From positions 1 to 17,462 of the forward strand of contig QNBL01000021.1 in the NCBI GenBank assembly GCA_003641695.1: a DNA stretch of 17,462 nucleotides, given 5' to 3'. This document shows positions 1 to 7,141 of this stretch, piece after piece. The notes beneath the pieces were generated by a model. That model saw nothing but the letters and a program-made list of their open reading frames with translations. It was not told the origin of the DNA and did no database searches. The stretch is from Spirochaetota bacterium (GTDB lineage Bacteria; Spirochaetota; Spirochaetia; B11-G9). The position numbers and the translations under genes were made by a program. Within the stretch, counting starts at the first letter, position 1. The number at the start of each line of letters is the position of its first letter.

Positions 1-16
1 AAAAGAGTTGTTTTCT

Positions 17-868
17 TCACTCCCAGCTCCTGAATGAAACAAAGGCAGAGGGAGTCAGGGTTGAAAGTTTCTCTTTGTCTTCAAAATATATACGGTAAAC
101 TGTTCTCAAACCAAGACTCATACTGTTCCATAAGTTAATTCTGAGACCAGTTTCAAAACTCAGGTATGGAAGTACCTTGGTTAGTGGATCTGCCTTCCTG
201 AGTAAGAGAATTACCGAGGAAGGTCCACCGTCAATCTGAATCAGTGCGGAGATGAGTTTCTTTGTTGGTGTTGAATAAGCCGCGCTCAACCCTATGGGTA
301 TTGTGAAGAGACTTGCTGATTTTTCCGGTCCGACAGCCGGATAGATACTTGCTGATAGTCTTGCACCTGGTCCAATCATCCCAAAGGGAAGAAAAAACCA
401 GTAATTTGCTGATAACCCAGTGTTAAATCCGCCATTGCCCAGGATATCCTTCTTGTCACCGATTCCCAGGCTCAAACCGGTATCAAAGAATACCTCAGAA
501 CCGCTTTTTACAGCTGTTTTTGCTACTTCTTTCATTTCCAAATCTGTATTTTTTATTTCCAAAACATCTCTTTTGGATGCCTCTTCAGCTTTTGCTTTCT
601 CAGCAGCTTCTTCGGCAAGTGCAGTTAGCTCGCTATCTGCATCCTCAAGAAGTTTTGTTATCATGGGTAAAACCTCTGAATCAAAGTCAAGAGTGAGGTC
701 TGCTGTCGTAGAAGCTGACGACAAAAGAGTCTTGTTTGCCAGGTTATACAGTTTTACCGAAATTTGAAGGGATGCCAGTACCAGAAAAAGTGCTAGAACA
801 AGACTGCGATGCAATGAAGTATTATATTGGTTCACTTTATTATCCAGATTTCCCGCCTCTATTAACAT
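17..868 (-). CDS. Hypothetical exported protein, probable outer-membrane beta-barrel C-terminus
   Basis: I do not recognise a named family. The 283-residue product has a hydrophobic segment at about residues 22-38, which could be an uncleaved or late signal peptide. An Ala/Glu-rich, probably helical or coiled-coil stretch follows at about 75-100. From about 125 to the end it alternates hydrophobic, aromatic and glycine residues in short blocks and finishes with Ser-Phe-Arg-Ser-Trp-Glu, as expected of beta strands in a porin-like barrel. The start is uncertain. The ATG at 868 has an AAGGG only about 2 nt upstream, which is too close, and an in-frame GTG 11 codons in is an alternative. The gene faces the window edge and diverges from the histidine kinase; no functional link is visible. 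That it is a coding gene is likely; its role is unknown. Confidence 0.6.
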   Translation of the reverse strand: MLIEAGNLDNKVNQYNTSLHRSLVLALFLVLASLQISVKLYNLANKTLLSSASTTADLTLDFDSEVLPMITKLLEDADSELTALAEEAAEKAKAEEASKRDVLEIKNTDLEMKEVAKTAVKSGSEVFFDTGLSLGIGDKKDILGNGGFNTGLSANYWFFLPFGMIGPGARLSASIYPAVGPEKSASLFTIPIGLSAAYSTPTKKLISALIQIDGGPSSVILLLRKADPLTKVLPYLSFETGLRINLWNSMSLGLRTVYRIYFEDKEKLSTLTPSAFVSFRSWE

Positions 869-920
869 ATCCCTTAAAAAAAGGTTTAACAGTGAAAAAA
901 ATATAAAAGCGTATGTTTGA

Positions 921-1215
921 TAAGCCCGCCGGCAAAGTAAGTACCATCAAAAACAGGCTCCTGAAACTGCAGTACTTGCAAGATCACTGGAGATAGCATA
1001 AGATATCCCATGAATACTCTGTTATTCCGGAGAAATCATTGTCGGTAATACAGGGTTGTTCCCCGGTTCAAAAACTTCGCTGCAATCATCCATTTCTGAA
1101 ATTACTGTTGCAGTTCCCTGCCACTGCTGTCAGGAATAACAACCGGTATTATTGGGTACGCAATAGGGAATTATCTGGGGATATCCCCGGCATTGCTGCT
1201 GCATTAAATGGTTTA
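921..1215 (+). pseudogene. Possible decayed membrane-protein gene (three frames)
   Basis: Between the divergent genes no intact frame exists, but protein-like stretches follow one another in the same direction. One frame from 924 reads ...APETAVLARSLEIA, then a stop, and later (about 1023-1110) YSGEIIVGNTGLFPGSKTSL. A second frame from about 1115 reads LPLLSGITTGIIGYAIGNY, a glycine-rich transmembrane-like segment. A third frame ends ...GIAAALNGLEDWYE just across the kinase start. The last hydrophobic piece resembles C-terminal helices of bacterial permease or carrier proteins, but I cannot name the family. This could be a remnant with two stops and two frameshifts, or chance. A 64-codon TTG-started frame at 1039-1233 is part of it and has no Shine-Dalgarno sequence, so I do not call it as a gene. 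Confidence 0.25.
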
Positions 1216-1225
1216 GAGGATTGGT

Positions 1226-2386
1226 ATGAATAGATTGATTACCTACAGCATACGTATCCAGGCGTTTACCGCCGTATTGTTTCTACTCTTTAACCATAAA
1301 AACGGTTTTGTTATATTTTGTCTGCTCCCCTGGCTGGTTTTTGAAATTCTCATGTCCGGGAAGGGAGTAAACCGGGAAAATACAGGACTGATTCTCTATG
1401 CTGCAGCATCTGTCAGCTCGTTTCTGTTTTTAATTGCCTGGCTTTTTTCAGTCTTTTTGACTGTTCTGTTTTTTTATATTCTTTTATCAAACAAGTCAAG
1501 GACAGCTCTTCTTATAAATTCAGCCGTTTTGCTGGTTATTCTGGCAGGAAGTGTCTTTCTCGCATCGGTGGTAACGATTGTTGTTGCTCTGGTACCAGCA
1601 GTATCCATGGGTTTTGTATTTTATGGTGCCGCTAGAGACCGGTCGGCGGATATGCAGGCAGAGATTGATGCTCAACAGTCACAGATAGACGGTAAAAACA
1701 AACTTCTTTCCACACTGGCTCATGAGCTTAGAACTCCCCTCGCAGTTATAAAAACATCGTCGGAAATCCTGCTGGAAGAAAGACCGGGGAAAATAAATCC
1801 AACCCAGAAGAAGTTTTTGAAAGCTGTCCGGGACAACTCGAAGCGGATGAGCCGTTTTATAGATTCCATTCTGGCAAGTATAAAAATTGAGTATGCCTGG
1901 TTCAGGATGAAAAAGAAAAAACAGGATCTCCGTCCGGTGATAAAAAAGGTATGCATTGATCTGGAGCCTTTTATAAAATCCAGAGAGCAGACGATCAAGT
2001 ACAGCTATCCCAATCTTCTTTCAAAAACGGTGATAGATGATAACTGGATCCAGCAGGTGCTTATCAACCTTATTCACAATGCGAGTAAGCACATCGAACC
2101 GGGTGGGAGAATAGCTGTTACCGTAAAGGAGAATGAACAGTGTATTGTTGTCTCGGTAAGCGATGACGGGAGCGGTATCAGGAAAGATGACAGGCCGCAA
2201 ATTTTTTCTGAATTTTATCAGGGGAACGAAAATCCCGATAAACAGGAAGAGAGCTTTAATGGAGTCGGGCTGGGGCTTTCGATTGTAAAGAATGTGATCG
2301 AAAAACATGGGGGGGAGGTCTATGTAGGATCCGTTCCCGGAATGGGGACGACTCTCTCGTTTACCCTTCCCAAGGCGGGAGAATGA
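1226..2386 (+). CDS. Membrane-bound sensor histidine kinase
   Basis: Sensor kinase of a two-component system. Residues 1-135 are almost entirely hydrophobic and give about five or six closely spaced membrane segments with no extracytoplasmic domain. A short coiled linker (about 138-160) follows. The dimerisation/phospho-acceptor box is LSTLAHELRTPLAVIK with phospho-accepting His166. The HATPase_c domain shows the N-box NLIHNASKHI (281-290), DDGSG (313-317) and GVGLGL (346-351), so all catalytic motifs are present. There is no PAS or HAMP domain. The signal is therefore probably read inside the membrane or through a partner protein rather than by direct periplasmic binding. The ATG at 1226 follows AGAGG. 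The stop overlaps the next gene's start (ATGA), so the two are co-translated. The adjacent ABC importer is the likely target and possible sensing partner (inference). Confidence 0.93.
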   Translation: MNRLITYSIRIQAFTAVLFLLFNHKNGFVIFCLLPWLVFEILMSGKGVNRENTGLILYAAASVSSFLFLIAWLFSVFLTVLFFYILLSNKSRTALLINSAVLLVILAGSVFLASVVTIVVALVPAVSMGFVFYGAARDRSADMQAEIDAQQSQIDGKNKLLSTLAHELRTPLAVIKTSSEILLEERPGKINPTQKKFLKAVRDNSKRMSRFIDSILASIKIEYAWFRMKKKKQDLRPVIKKVCIDLEPFIKSREQTIKYSYPNLLSKTVIDDNWIQQVLINLIHNASKHIEPGGRIAVTVKENEQCIVVSVSDDGSGIRKDDRPQIFSEFYQGNENPDKQEESFNGVGLGLSIVKNVIEKHGGEVYVGSVPGMGTTLSFTLPKAGE

Positions 2387-3069
2387 ATCAGAGAATACTG
2401 ATAATTGAAGATGAAACTGATATTGCTGATATGATTGAGTACCTTTTAACGGACGAGGGGTATGATGTTTCAGTAGCAGAAACCGGCGAAAAAGGATTGG
2501 TTTTGCTGGATAAAGAAAGCTTTAATCTCGTTGTTCTGGATTTGTCTCTTCCTGCAATGGACGGCCTGACTGTATGCAATACCATAAAGCAGAGAAGTTC
2601 AGTTCCCGTCATTATCCTGAGCGCACGGGACAGGGACAGCGATGTTATTTCCGGACTCGAGATAGGCGCCGAAGATTACGTTACCAAACCATTCAATCAC
2701 CGGGAATTTATTCTCAGGGTGGGGAAGATACTTTCCCGGGTACAGAAGATAAAACGGCAGAAAGAGATTGTTGTTTCAGATCTTGTTATAAATATGGACA
2801 GGGAAGAGGTTTTAATGGGAGGAAACCAGGTAAGTCTGACTCCTATAGAGTATTCACTGCTTTCCTGTCTTGCCTCCAGACAGGGGTGGGTAATCTCCTG
2901 GCAGGTTCTATTAAAGCAGGTCTGGGGGCATGAAGACTGGGAAGGCGGCCGGGAGATGGTGAAGGTTACCATCCAAAGGCTTAGAAAGAAGATAGAGCCC
3001 GATCCGCATCATCCTGTATATATTCTAAACGAATGGGGACGGGGATATAAACTCTGTAAATCTCTCTAA
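2383..3069 (+). CDS. OmpR/PhoB-family response regulator
   Basis: DNA-binding response regulator, 228 residues, partner of the kinase it overlaps by 4 bp. The receiver domain (about 4-117) has the acidic pair Glu9/Asp10, phospho-acceptor Asp53 (VVLDLSLP), the Ser80 switch residue (VIILSARD) and Lys102 (TKPF). The C-terminal winged helix (about 130-226) carries the trans_reg_c signature with recognition helix VKVTIQRLRKKIE and the wing ending NEWGRGYKL. Family members bind tandem direct repeats with roughly 11-bp periodicity as head-to-tail dimers. Exactly such an array begins 9 bp after this gene's stop and precedes the transporter operon, so that array is its probable target (inference). Confidence 0.95.
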   Translation: MNQRILIIEDETDIADMIEYLLTDEGYDVSVAETGEKGLVLLDKESFNLVVLDLSLPAMDGLTVCNTIKQRSSVPVIILSARDRDSDVISGLEIGAEDYVTKPFNHREFILRVGKILSRVQKIKRQKEIVVSDLVINMDREEVLMGGNQVSLTPIEYSLLSCLASRQGWVISWQVLLKQVWGHEDWEGGREMVKVTIQRLRKKIEPDPHHPVYILNEWGRGYKLCKSL

Positions 3070-3077
3070 ACCGCCAT

Positions 3078-3133
3078 CTGTTACTTTTCTGTTACCAATT
3101 TGTTCCCGAATTGTTTCTTGTATTTTAGCTAAT
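3078..3133 (+). promoter_or_regulatory. Tandem 11-bp operator (four 7-mers) with promoter for the ABC operon
   Basis: Four related heptamers occur at exactly 11-bp intervals: CTGTTAC at 3078, CTGTTAC at 3089, TTGTTCC at 3100 and TTGTTTC at 3111, separated by 4-bp spacers (TTTT, CAAT, CGAA). This 7+4 layout is that of a PhoB-type box, made of consecutive direct-repeat half-sites on one DNA face. A -10-like GCTAAT lies at 3128-3133, 10 bp after the last heptamer; TATTTT at 3121 is an alternative. There is no good -35, as expected for an activator-dependent promoter. The spacing is directly visible. Binding by the adjacent regulator is inference. Confidence 0.7.
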
Positions 3134-3177
3134 CCCGGTTTTTAATGAACAGAGAAGAATTTATTATGGAGGAAATT

Positions 3178-4215
3178 ATGAAGAAAATTATCGTGGCTCT
3201 GTTTTTATGCGCACTTGTGCTCTTTCCCGCTTCGATGCTGTTTGCAAACGGAGGACAGGAAAGTGCTCAGCGTATTACAGCGTATACAACCCTGGATGAA
3301 GAACTTGCACAGAAGGTATTCAAGGCTTTTACCGAGGAAACAGGAATCCAGGTTGACTGGGTACGGCTTTCAACCGGCGAAGCTGTAGCTCGAATTGAAG
3401 CTGAAAAAGAGAACCCTCAGGCGAGCATCTGGTTTGGCGGTGTTGGGATTGGCCATATCCAGGCAAAGGACAAAGGGTTGACCATGGCGTACGATTCCCC
3501 TGCAGCTAAAAATATTCCCGTACAGTTCAGGGATAAAGAGCATTACTGGACAGGTATCTATGCCGGTATGCTTTGTTTTGAGAGCAACACCCAGAAACTT
3601 GAAAAATATGGTCTAAAAGCTCCTCAGTCCTGGGAAGAAATTATCGGTCCTGCATATAAGGGACAAGTACAGATGGCAAATCCCGGTTCTTCCGGTACAG
3701 CGTATAATGCCCTTGCTACTCTTGTACAGATTTTTGGAGAAGACAAGGCTTTTGAGATGCTGAAAGGACTTGATGCCAACATAACCCAGTATACCCGTTC
3801 AGGTTCCGCTCCCGGAAAGAATGCAAGTATTGGTGAAACTACCATTGCAATCGGGTACTCCCACGATGGTGTCAAGCTTGTAAACGAAGGTTATCCTCTG
3901 AAGATAACATTTCCGAAAGAGGGTACAGGGTATGAAGTTGCTTCAATATCTTTAATAAAGAATGGGCCTGCTGATGAACTTGCAGCTGCAAAAAAACTGT
4001 ATGACTGGGGCCTTGGCGAAACAGCGGCAAAAATCTATGCAACAAAATTTGTTGTTCCGTTTGTTGATGTTCCTCTTGCCAAAGGCGCAATTTCCATTAA
4101 AAACATTAATGTTATCGATCAGGATGATGTCTGGGCAGCCAAGAACAAGACACGCCTTGTAGAAAAATGGAATCAGGTTATTAACGGTGAAGCAAAAACA
4201 GTAAAAAAGAAATAA
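3178..4215 (+). CDS. ABC transporter periplasmic substrate-binding protein (AfuA/FbpA-like)
   Basis: Extracytoplasmic solute-binding protein, 345 residues. The ATG at 3178 is chosen over one at 3145 because GGAGG lies 5 nt upstream and a typical signal peptide (MKKIIVALFL...) starts there, with probable cleavage at ...MLFA-NGG. No lipobox is seen. Family features include the ITAYTTLDEELAQKVFKAF opening, a RLSTGEA loop, the PQASIWFGG motif and ANPGSSGTAY. These place it in the SBP_bac family usually named Fe(III)-binding protein. However, the hinge region reads IAIGYSHDGVKLV, with a His-Asp pair and no adjacent Tyr-Tyr, the usual ferric ligand of FbpA/FutA. AfuA of Actinobacillus, from the same family, binds hexose phosphates, and I recall it using a His-Asp pair plus a Glu. 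Substrate is therefore open: sugar phosphate, phosphonate or iron. First gene of the operon, behind the tandem operator. Confidence 0.9.
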   Translation: MKKIIVALFLCALVLFPASMLFANGGQESAQRITAYTTLDEELAQKVFKAFTEETGIQVDWVRLSTGEAVARIEAEKENPQASIWFGGVGIGHIQAKDKGLTMAYDSPAAKNIPVQFRDKEHYWTGIYAGMLCFESNTQKLEKYGLKAPQSWEEIIGPAYKGQVQMANPGSSGTAYNALATLVQIFGEDKAFEMLKGLDANITQYTRSGSAPGKNASIGETTIAIGYSHDGVKLVNEGYPLKITFPKEGTGYEVASISLIKNGPADELAAAKKLYDWGLGETAAKIYATKFVVPFVDVPLAKGAISIKNINVIDQDDVWAAKNKTRLVEKWNQVINGEAKTVKKK

Positions 4216-4233
4216 AAACAGCAGAAATAACAA

Positions 4234-4261
4234 GGATCCCCGGTTTATTAACCGGGGATCC
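4234..4261 (+). promoter_or_regulatory. Intercistronic 12-bp perfect hairpin
   Basis: GGATCCCCGGTT, loop TATT, AACCGGGGATCC: a perfect 12-bp inverted repeat between the binding-protein and permease genes. No T-run follows, so it is not a canonical terminator. In binding-protein importers such hairpins protect the upstream mRNA from 3' exonucleases and give more binding protein than membrane subunits; that role is inferred here from position. Confidence 0.75.
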
Positions 4262-4288
4262 ATACTGATAAACAGAAGGAGAGTAATT

Positions 4289-5977
4289 GTGGAGTTAACC
4301 GGTAGCTTAGATGTCAAAAAGGAAGGACGTTTTTATCAACTTACACGGGACCCTGTTCTGTTTATCAGTGTGCTTCTCATTCTGGGACTTTTGCTTCTTT
4401 TTATTGTATATCCCCTTTATGCAGCAGCAAAGCTCAGTTTAACCCCGGGGGGGAAATTTTCCATCAGTGAATATTCTTACATCTTTTCTCATTCGGGATA
4501 CACCCGTACTATTCTTAATTCGGTAACCCTTGGAATAATCGTTGCAACAATAGCAACCACTGTCGGATTTATTTTTGCCTATGGAATGACCAAAGGGAAT
4601 ATCCCCGGGAAGGGATTTTTCCAGAGTATGGGCATTCTTCCGATTATCTCCCCTCCTTTTATGTTTGCTCTTTCTGTTATATTACTCTTTGGACGGAACG
4701 GATTGATTACCGCCAAACTGCTTCATTTGGATACCGGTGGAATCTATGGCCTTAAGGGGCTTGTTATTGTGCAGGTCATAACCATGTACCCCATTGCCTA
4801 CATGACCCTGGTGGGAATACTACAGGGGATAGACCCTGATCTTGAAACCTGTGCCATGAACCTTGGAGCTAAACGGGCTCGTACCTTTTGGACAGTAACC
4901 TTTCCTTTGGCACTCCCCGGAATTTTTGCTTCCTGGCTTTTGGTCTTTGTCGGTTCCTTAACAGACTTTGGGAATCCTATCATTATAGGCGGAGAGTTTG
5001 ATGTCCTTTCGGTTAAGGCGTATCTGGAATTTACCGGCATGGGGAACCTTCCCCGTGGAGCTGCTCTTGCAATTATTCTTCTTGTGCCTACCGTAGCTGT
5101 ATTTTTTATCCAAAAGTATATTATGAAAAATAAAGCCTATGTTACCATAACGGGAAAATCCTCAAGAAGGGGTTCCGCTTCGGTAAGTAAGGCCACAAGG
5201 ACAGGATTATTTGCATTCTGTCTCAGTGTTTCCCTGTTTGTTCTCATGTTCTATCTGACTATTATAGGGGGAAGTTTCGTTAAGCTTTGGGGTATTGACT
5301 GGACCCCCACCTTAAAATGGTTCGCCTACAGCTTCGATGTTGGATTTACTACTTTAAAGAATACCCTCTTTCTTGCCATTATTCAGACTCCCATAACAGC
5401 CCTGCTCGGTATGATAATTGCTTTTATCATTGTCAGGAAATCATTTCCCGGTAAGGGAGCGCTGGATTTTCTCTCCATGCTCAGTTACGCAATTCCAGGA
5501 ACTGCAATAGGTATAGGCTATATCCTTGCTTTTAACAAAGCGCCCTTTGAACTTTCGGGAACAGCGTTTATTCTTATTGCTGTATACGTATTCAGGAACG
5601 TTCCGATTGGAGTCCAGGGTGGAATTGCCGCTTTAAAGCAGATATCTCCTGACATCGAAGAGTCATCTACGAATCTGGGTGCGAATACTACACACACATT
5701 CAGGAAGATAACGCTTCCGCTTATACGGCCTTCCTTCTTTGCCGGAGCAACCTTTGCCTTTGTCAGGGCAATGACTGCAATAAGTGCAATTATTTTCCTG
5801 GTTTCAGCAAGATGGAATCACCTGACAGTACTGATTCTTGCACAGACAGAGATTATGAGGCTGGGTGCGGCATCTGTTTTATCCTTTGTCCTTATTCTTG
5901 TAATAACGGGATTTGTTTTTCTTATAATGAAGTTGACAGGACTTAAACAGTCTCAAATTTTCGGAACAACCAACTAG
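4289..5977 (+). CDS. ABC transporter permease, fused two-domain (FbpB/AfuB-type)
   Basis: Membrane component of the importer, 562 residues, formed by two tandem BPD_transp_1 domains, so one polypeptide replaces a permease dimer. About 12 membrane segments are expected. Each half has a cytoplasmic EAA-type loop that contacts the ATPase: LETCAMNLGAKRARTFWTVT at about 185-204, and IEESSTNLGANTTHTF at about 456-471. This duplicated layout is characteristic of the Fe(III)/AfuB/phosphonate-type importer branch. The start is a GTG at 4289 preceded by AAGGAGAG at good spacing. The stop (TAG) overlaps the Shine-Dalgarno sequence of the ATPase gene. Length and both loops look intact. Confidence 0.93.
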   Translation: MELTGSLDVKKEGRFYQLTRDPVLFISVLLILGLLLLFIVYPLYAAAKLSLTPGGKFSISEYSYIFSHSGYTRTILNSVTLGIIVATIATTVGFIFAYGMTKGNIPGKGFFQSMGILPIISPPFMFALSVILLFGRNGLITAKLLHLDTGGIYGLKGLVIVQVITMYPIAYMTLVGILQGIDPDLETCAMNLGAKRARTFWTVTFPLALPGIFASWLLVFVGSLTDFGNPIIIGGEFDVLSVKAYLEFTGMGNLPRGAALAIILLVPTVAVFFIQKYIMKNKAYVTITGKSSRRGSASVSKATRTGLFAFCLSVSLFVLMFYLTIIGGSFVKLWGIDWTPTLKWFAYSFDVGFTTLKNTLFLAIIQTPITALLGMIIAFIIVRKSFPGKGALDFLSMLSYAIPGTAIGIGYILAFNKAPFELSGTAFILIAVYVFRNVPIGVQGGIAALKQISPDIEESSTNLGANTTHTFRKITLPLIRPSFFAGATFAFVRAMTAISAIIFLVSARWNHLTVLILAQTEIMRLGAASVLSFVLILVITGFVFLIMKLTGLKQSQIFGTTN

Positions 5978-5983
5978 GAGTGT

Positions 5984-7084
5984 ATGATGGCTAAAGAAAA
6001 TAATAAAGAAGATTATCTGGTTCTAAAAAATATTACAAAGATTTTTAACGACGGCAAGGGAAATGCTTTCAAGGCTGTTGATGATATCTCTCTGACAATA
6101 CGGGAAGGTGATTTCGTTACCCTTCTCGGGCCTTCAGGATGCGGGAAAACAACCACGTTAAGAATGATAGCAGGGTTCGAGATTCAGAACAAAGGGGATA
6201 TAGTTCTTAACGGTAAGAACATAAACGCTGTACCGGCATTTAATCGGAACATGCCCATGGTTTTTCAGAGCTATGCTCTTTTCCCGCACATGACTATCTT
6301 TGAAAACATAGCGTACGGTCTTAAACTACGGGATATGTCCAAAGAGGTAATAAGAAATGAAGTTGCCATGGTGTCGCAGATGGTGAACCTTGTTGGGTTG
6401 GAAAAACGGTATCCCGGTGAACTTTCAGGAGGGCAGCAGCAGCGTGTAGCCCTTGCCAGAGCCCTTGTTCTTAAACCCAGGATTATTCTTTTTGATGAAC
6501 CTCTTTCCAACCTCGATGCAAAACTTCGGATTCAGACCCGTACTGAGATAAAAAGGGTTCAGCAGATGCTCGGGATTACAGCTCTCTATGTAACCCATGA
6601 TCAGTCAGAAGCTTTGAGTATGTCTGATACCATTGTTATTATGAACAAGGGGGAAATTGCCCAGATGGGATCTCCTGAGGAGATTTATAACAATCCCAAT
6701 AGCGCATTTGTTGCTGACTTTATAGGTAACGCAAACTTTATGGATGCAGTTGTAGAAGATATTCACGAAAATACCCTTACCGTTTCCCTTCAGAAAAACT
6801 CCATAGTGGTTACCAAACCGGATGAAGACTTTAAGGAAGGGGAAGAGGTTTCTCTTGCAATAAAACCGGAGGCGATATCCATTAGTACCGAACCTACAGG
6901 ATTTTCAGGCAAACTTGATGTAAGCTCCTTTCTGGGAAGCATATCGGAGTACAAGGTTGAGTTTGAAAATAGTTTTCTTACAATTATCCAGTCCAACATC
7001 GAAGGGAAGTACAAGCACTACAGGATGGGGGAAGAGGTGTACCTGGACTTTAATAAAGCTTTTTTCCACGTTTATAAAAAGTAA
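5984..7084 (+). CDS. ABC transporter ATP-binding protein (FbpC/PotA-type)
   Basis: ATPase that drives the importer, 366 residues. Walker A GPSGCGKTT (49-57), Q-loop Gln95 (VFQSYALFPHMT), signature LSGGQQQR (147-154), Walker B IILFDE (167-172), D-loop SNLDA and switch His205 (VTHDQ) are all present. After about residue 245 comes a C-terminal TOBE-like regulatory domain, typical of the FbpC/PotA/MalK group. The first two codons are both ATG. AGGAG at 5976-5980 gives 3 nt spacing to 5984 and 6 nt to 5987, so translation may well begin at 5987. Separated from the permease by 6 bp; clearly same operon. Confidence 0.95.
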   Translation: MMAKENNKEDYLVLKNITKIFNDGKGNAFKAVDDISLTIREGDFVTLLGPSGCGKTTTLRMIAGFEIQNKGDIVLNGKNINAVPAFNRNMPMVFQSYALFPHMTIFENIAYGLKLRDMSKEVIRNEVAMVSQMVNLVGLEKRYPGELSGGQQQRVALARALVLKPRIILFDEPLSNLDAKLRIQTRTEIKRVQQMLGITALYVTHDQSEALSMSDTIVIMNKGEIAQMGSPEEIYNNPNSAFVADFIGNANFMDAVVEDIHENTLTVSLQKNSIVVTKPDEDFKEGEEVSLAIKPEAISISTEPTGFSGKLDVSSFLGSISEYKVEFENSFLTIIQSNIEGKYKHYRMGEEVYLDFNKAFFHVYKK

Positions 7085-7141
7085 GATTAATCTGTAGAAG
7101 CAGTTTCCTGTTGTGTGGTATACATACTGCAGGAGGCCCCC

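Noticed and set aside
420..767. Ser-rich 115-codon plus-strand frame
   Set aside because: It is antisense to the minus-strand exported protein and its composition is a by-product of that gene's codons; no ribosome site or signal.
1039..1233. 64-codon TTG-started gene before the kinase
   Set aside because: No Shine-Dalgarno sequence, overlaps the kinase start, and only its end looks protein-like; treated as part of a possible remnant.
4234..4261. Intrinsic terminator after the binding-protein gene
   Set aside because: The hairpin is strong but is followed by CATACTGATA instead of a T-run, and the permease and ATPase genes depend on read-through.
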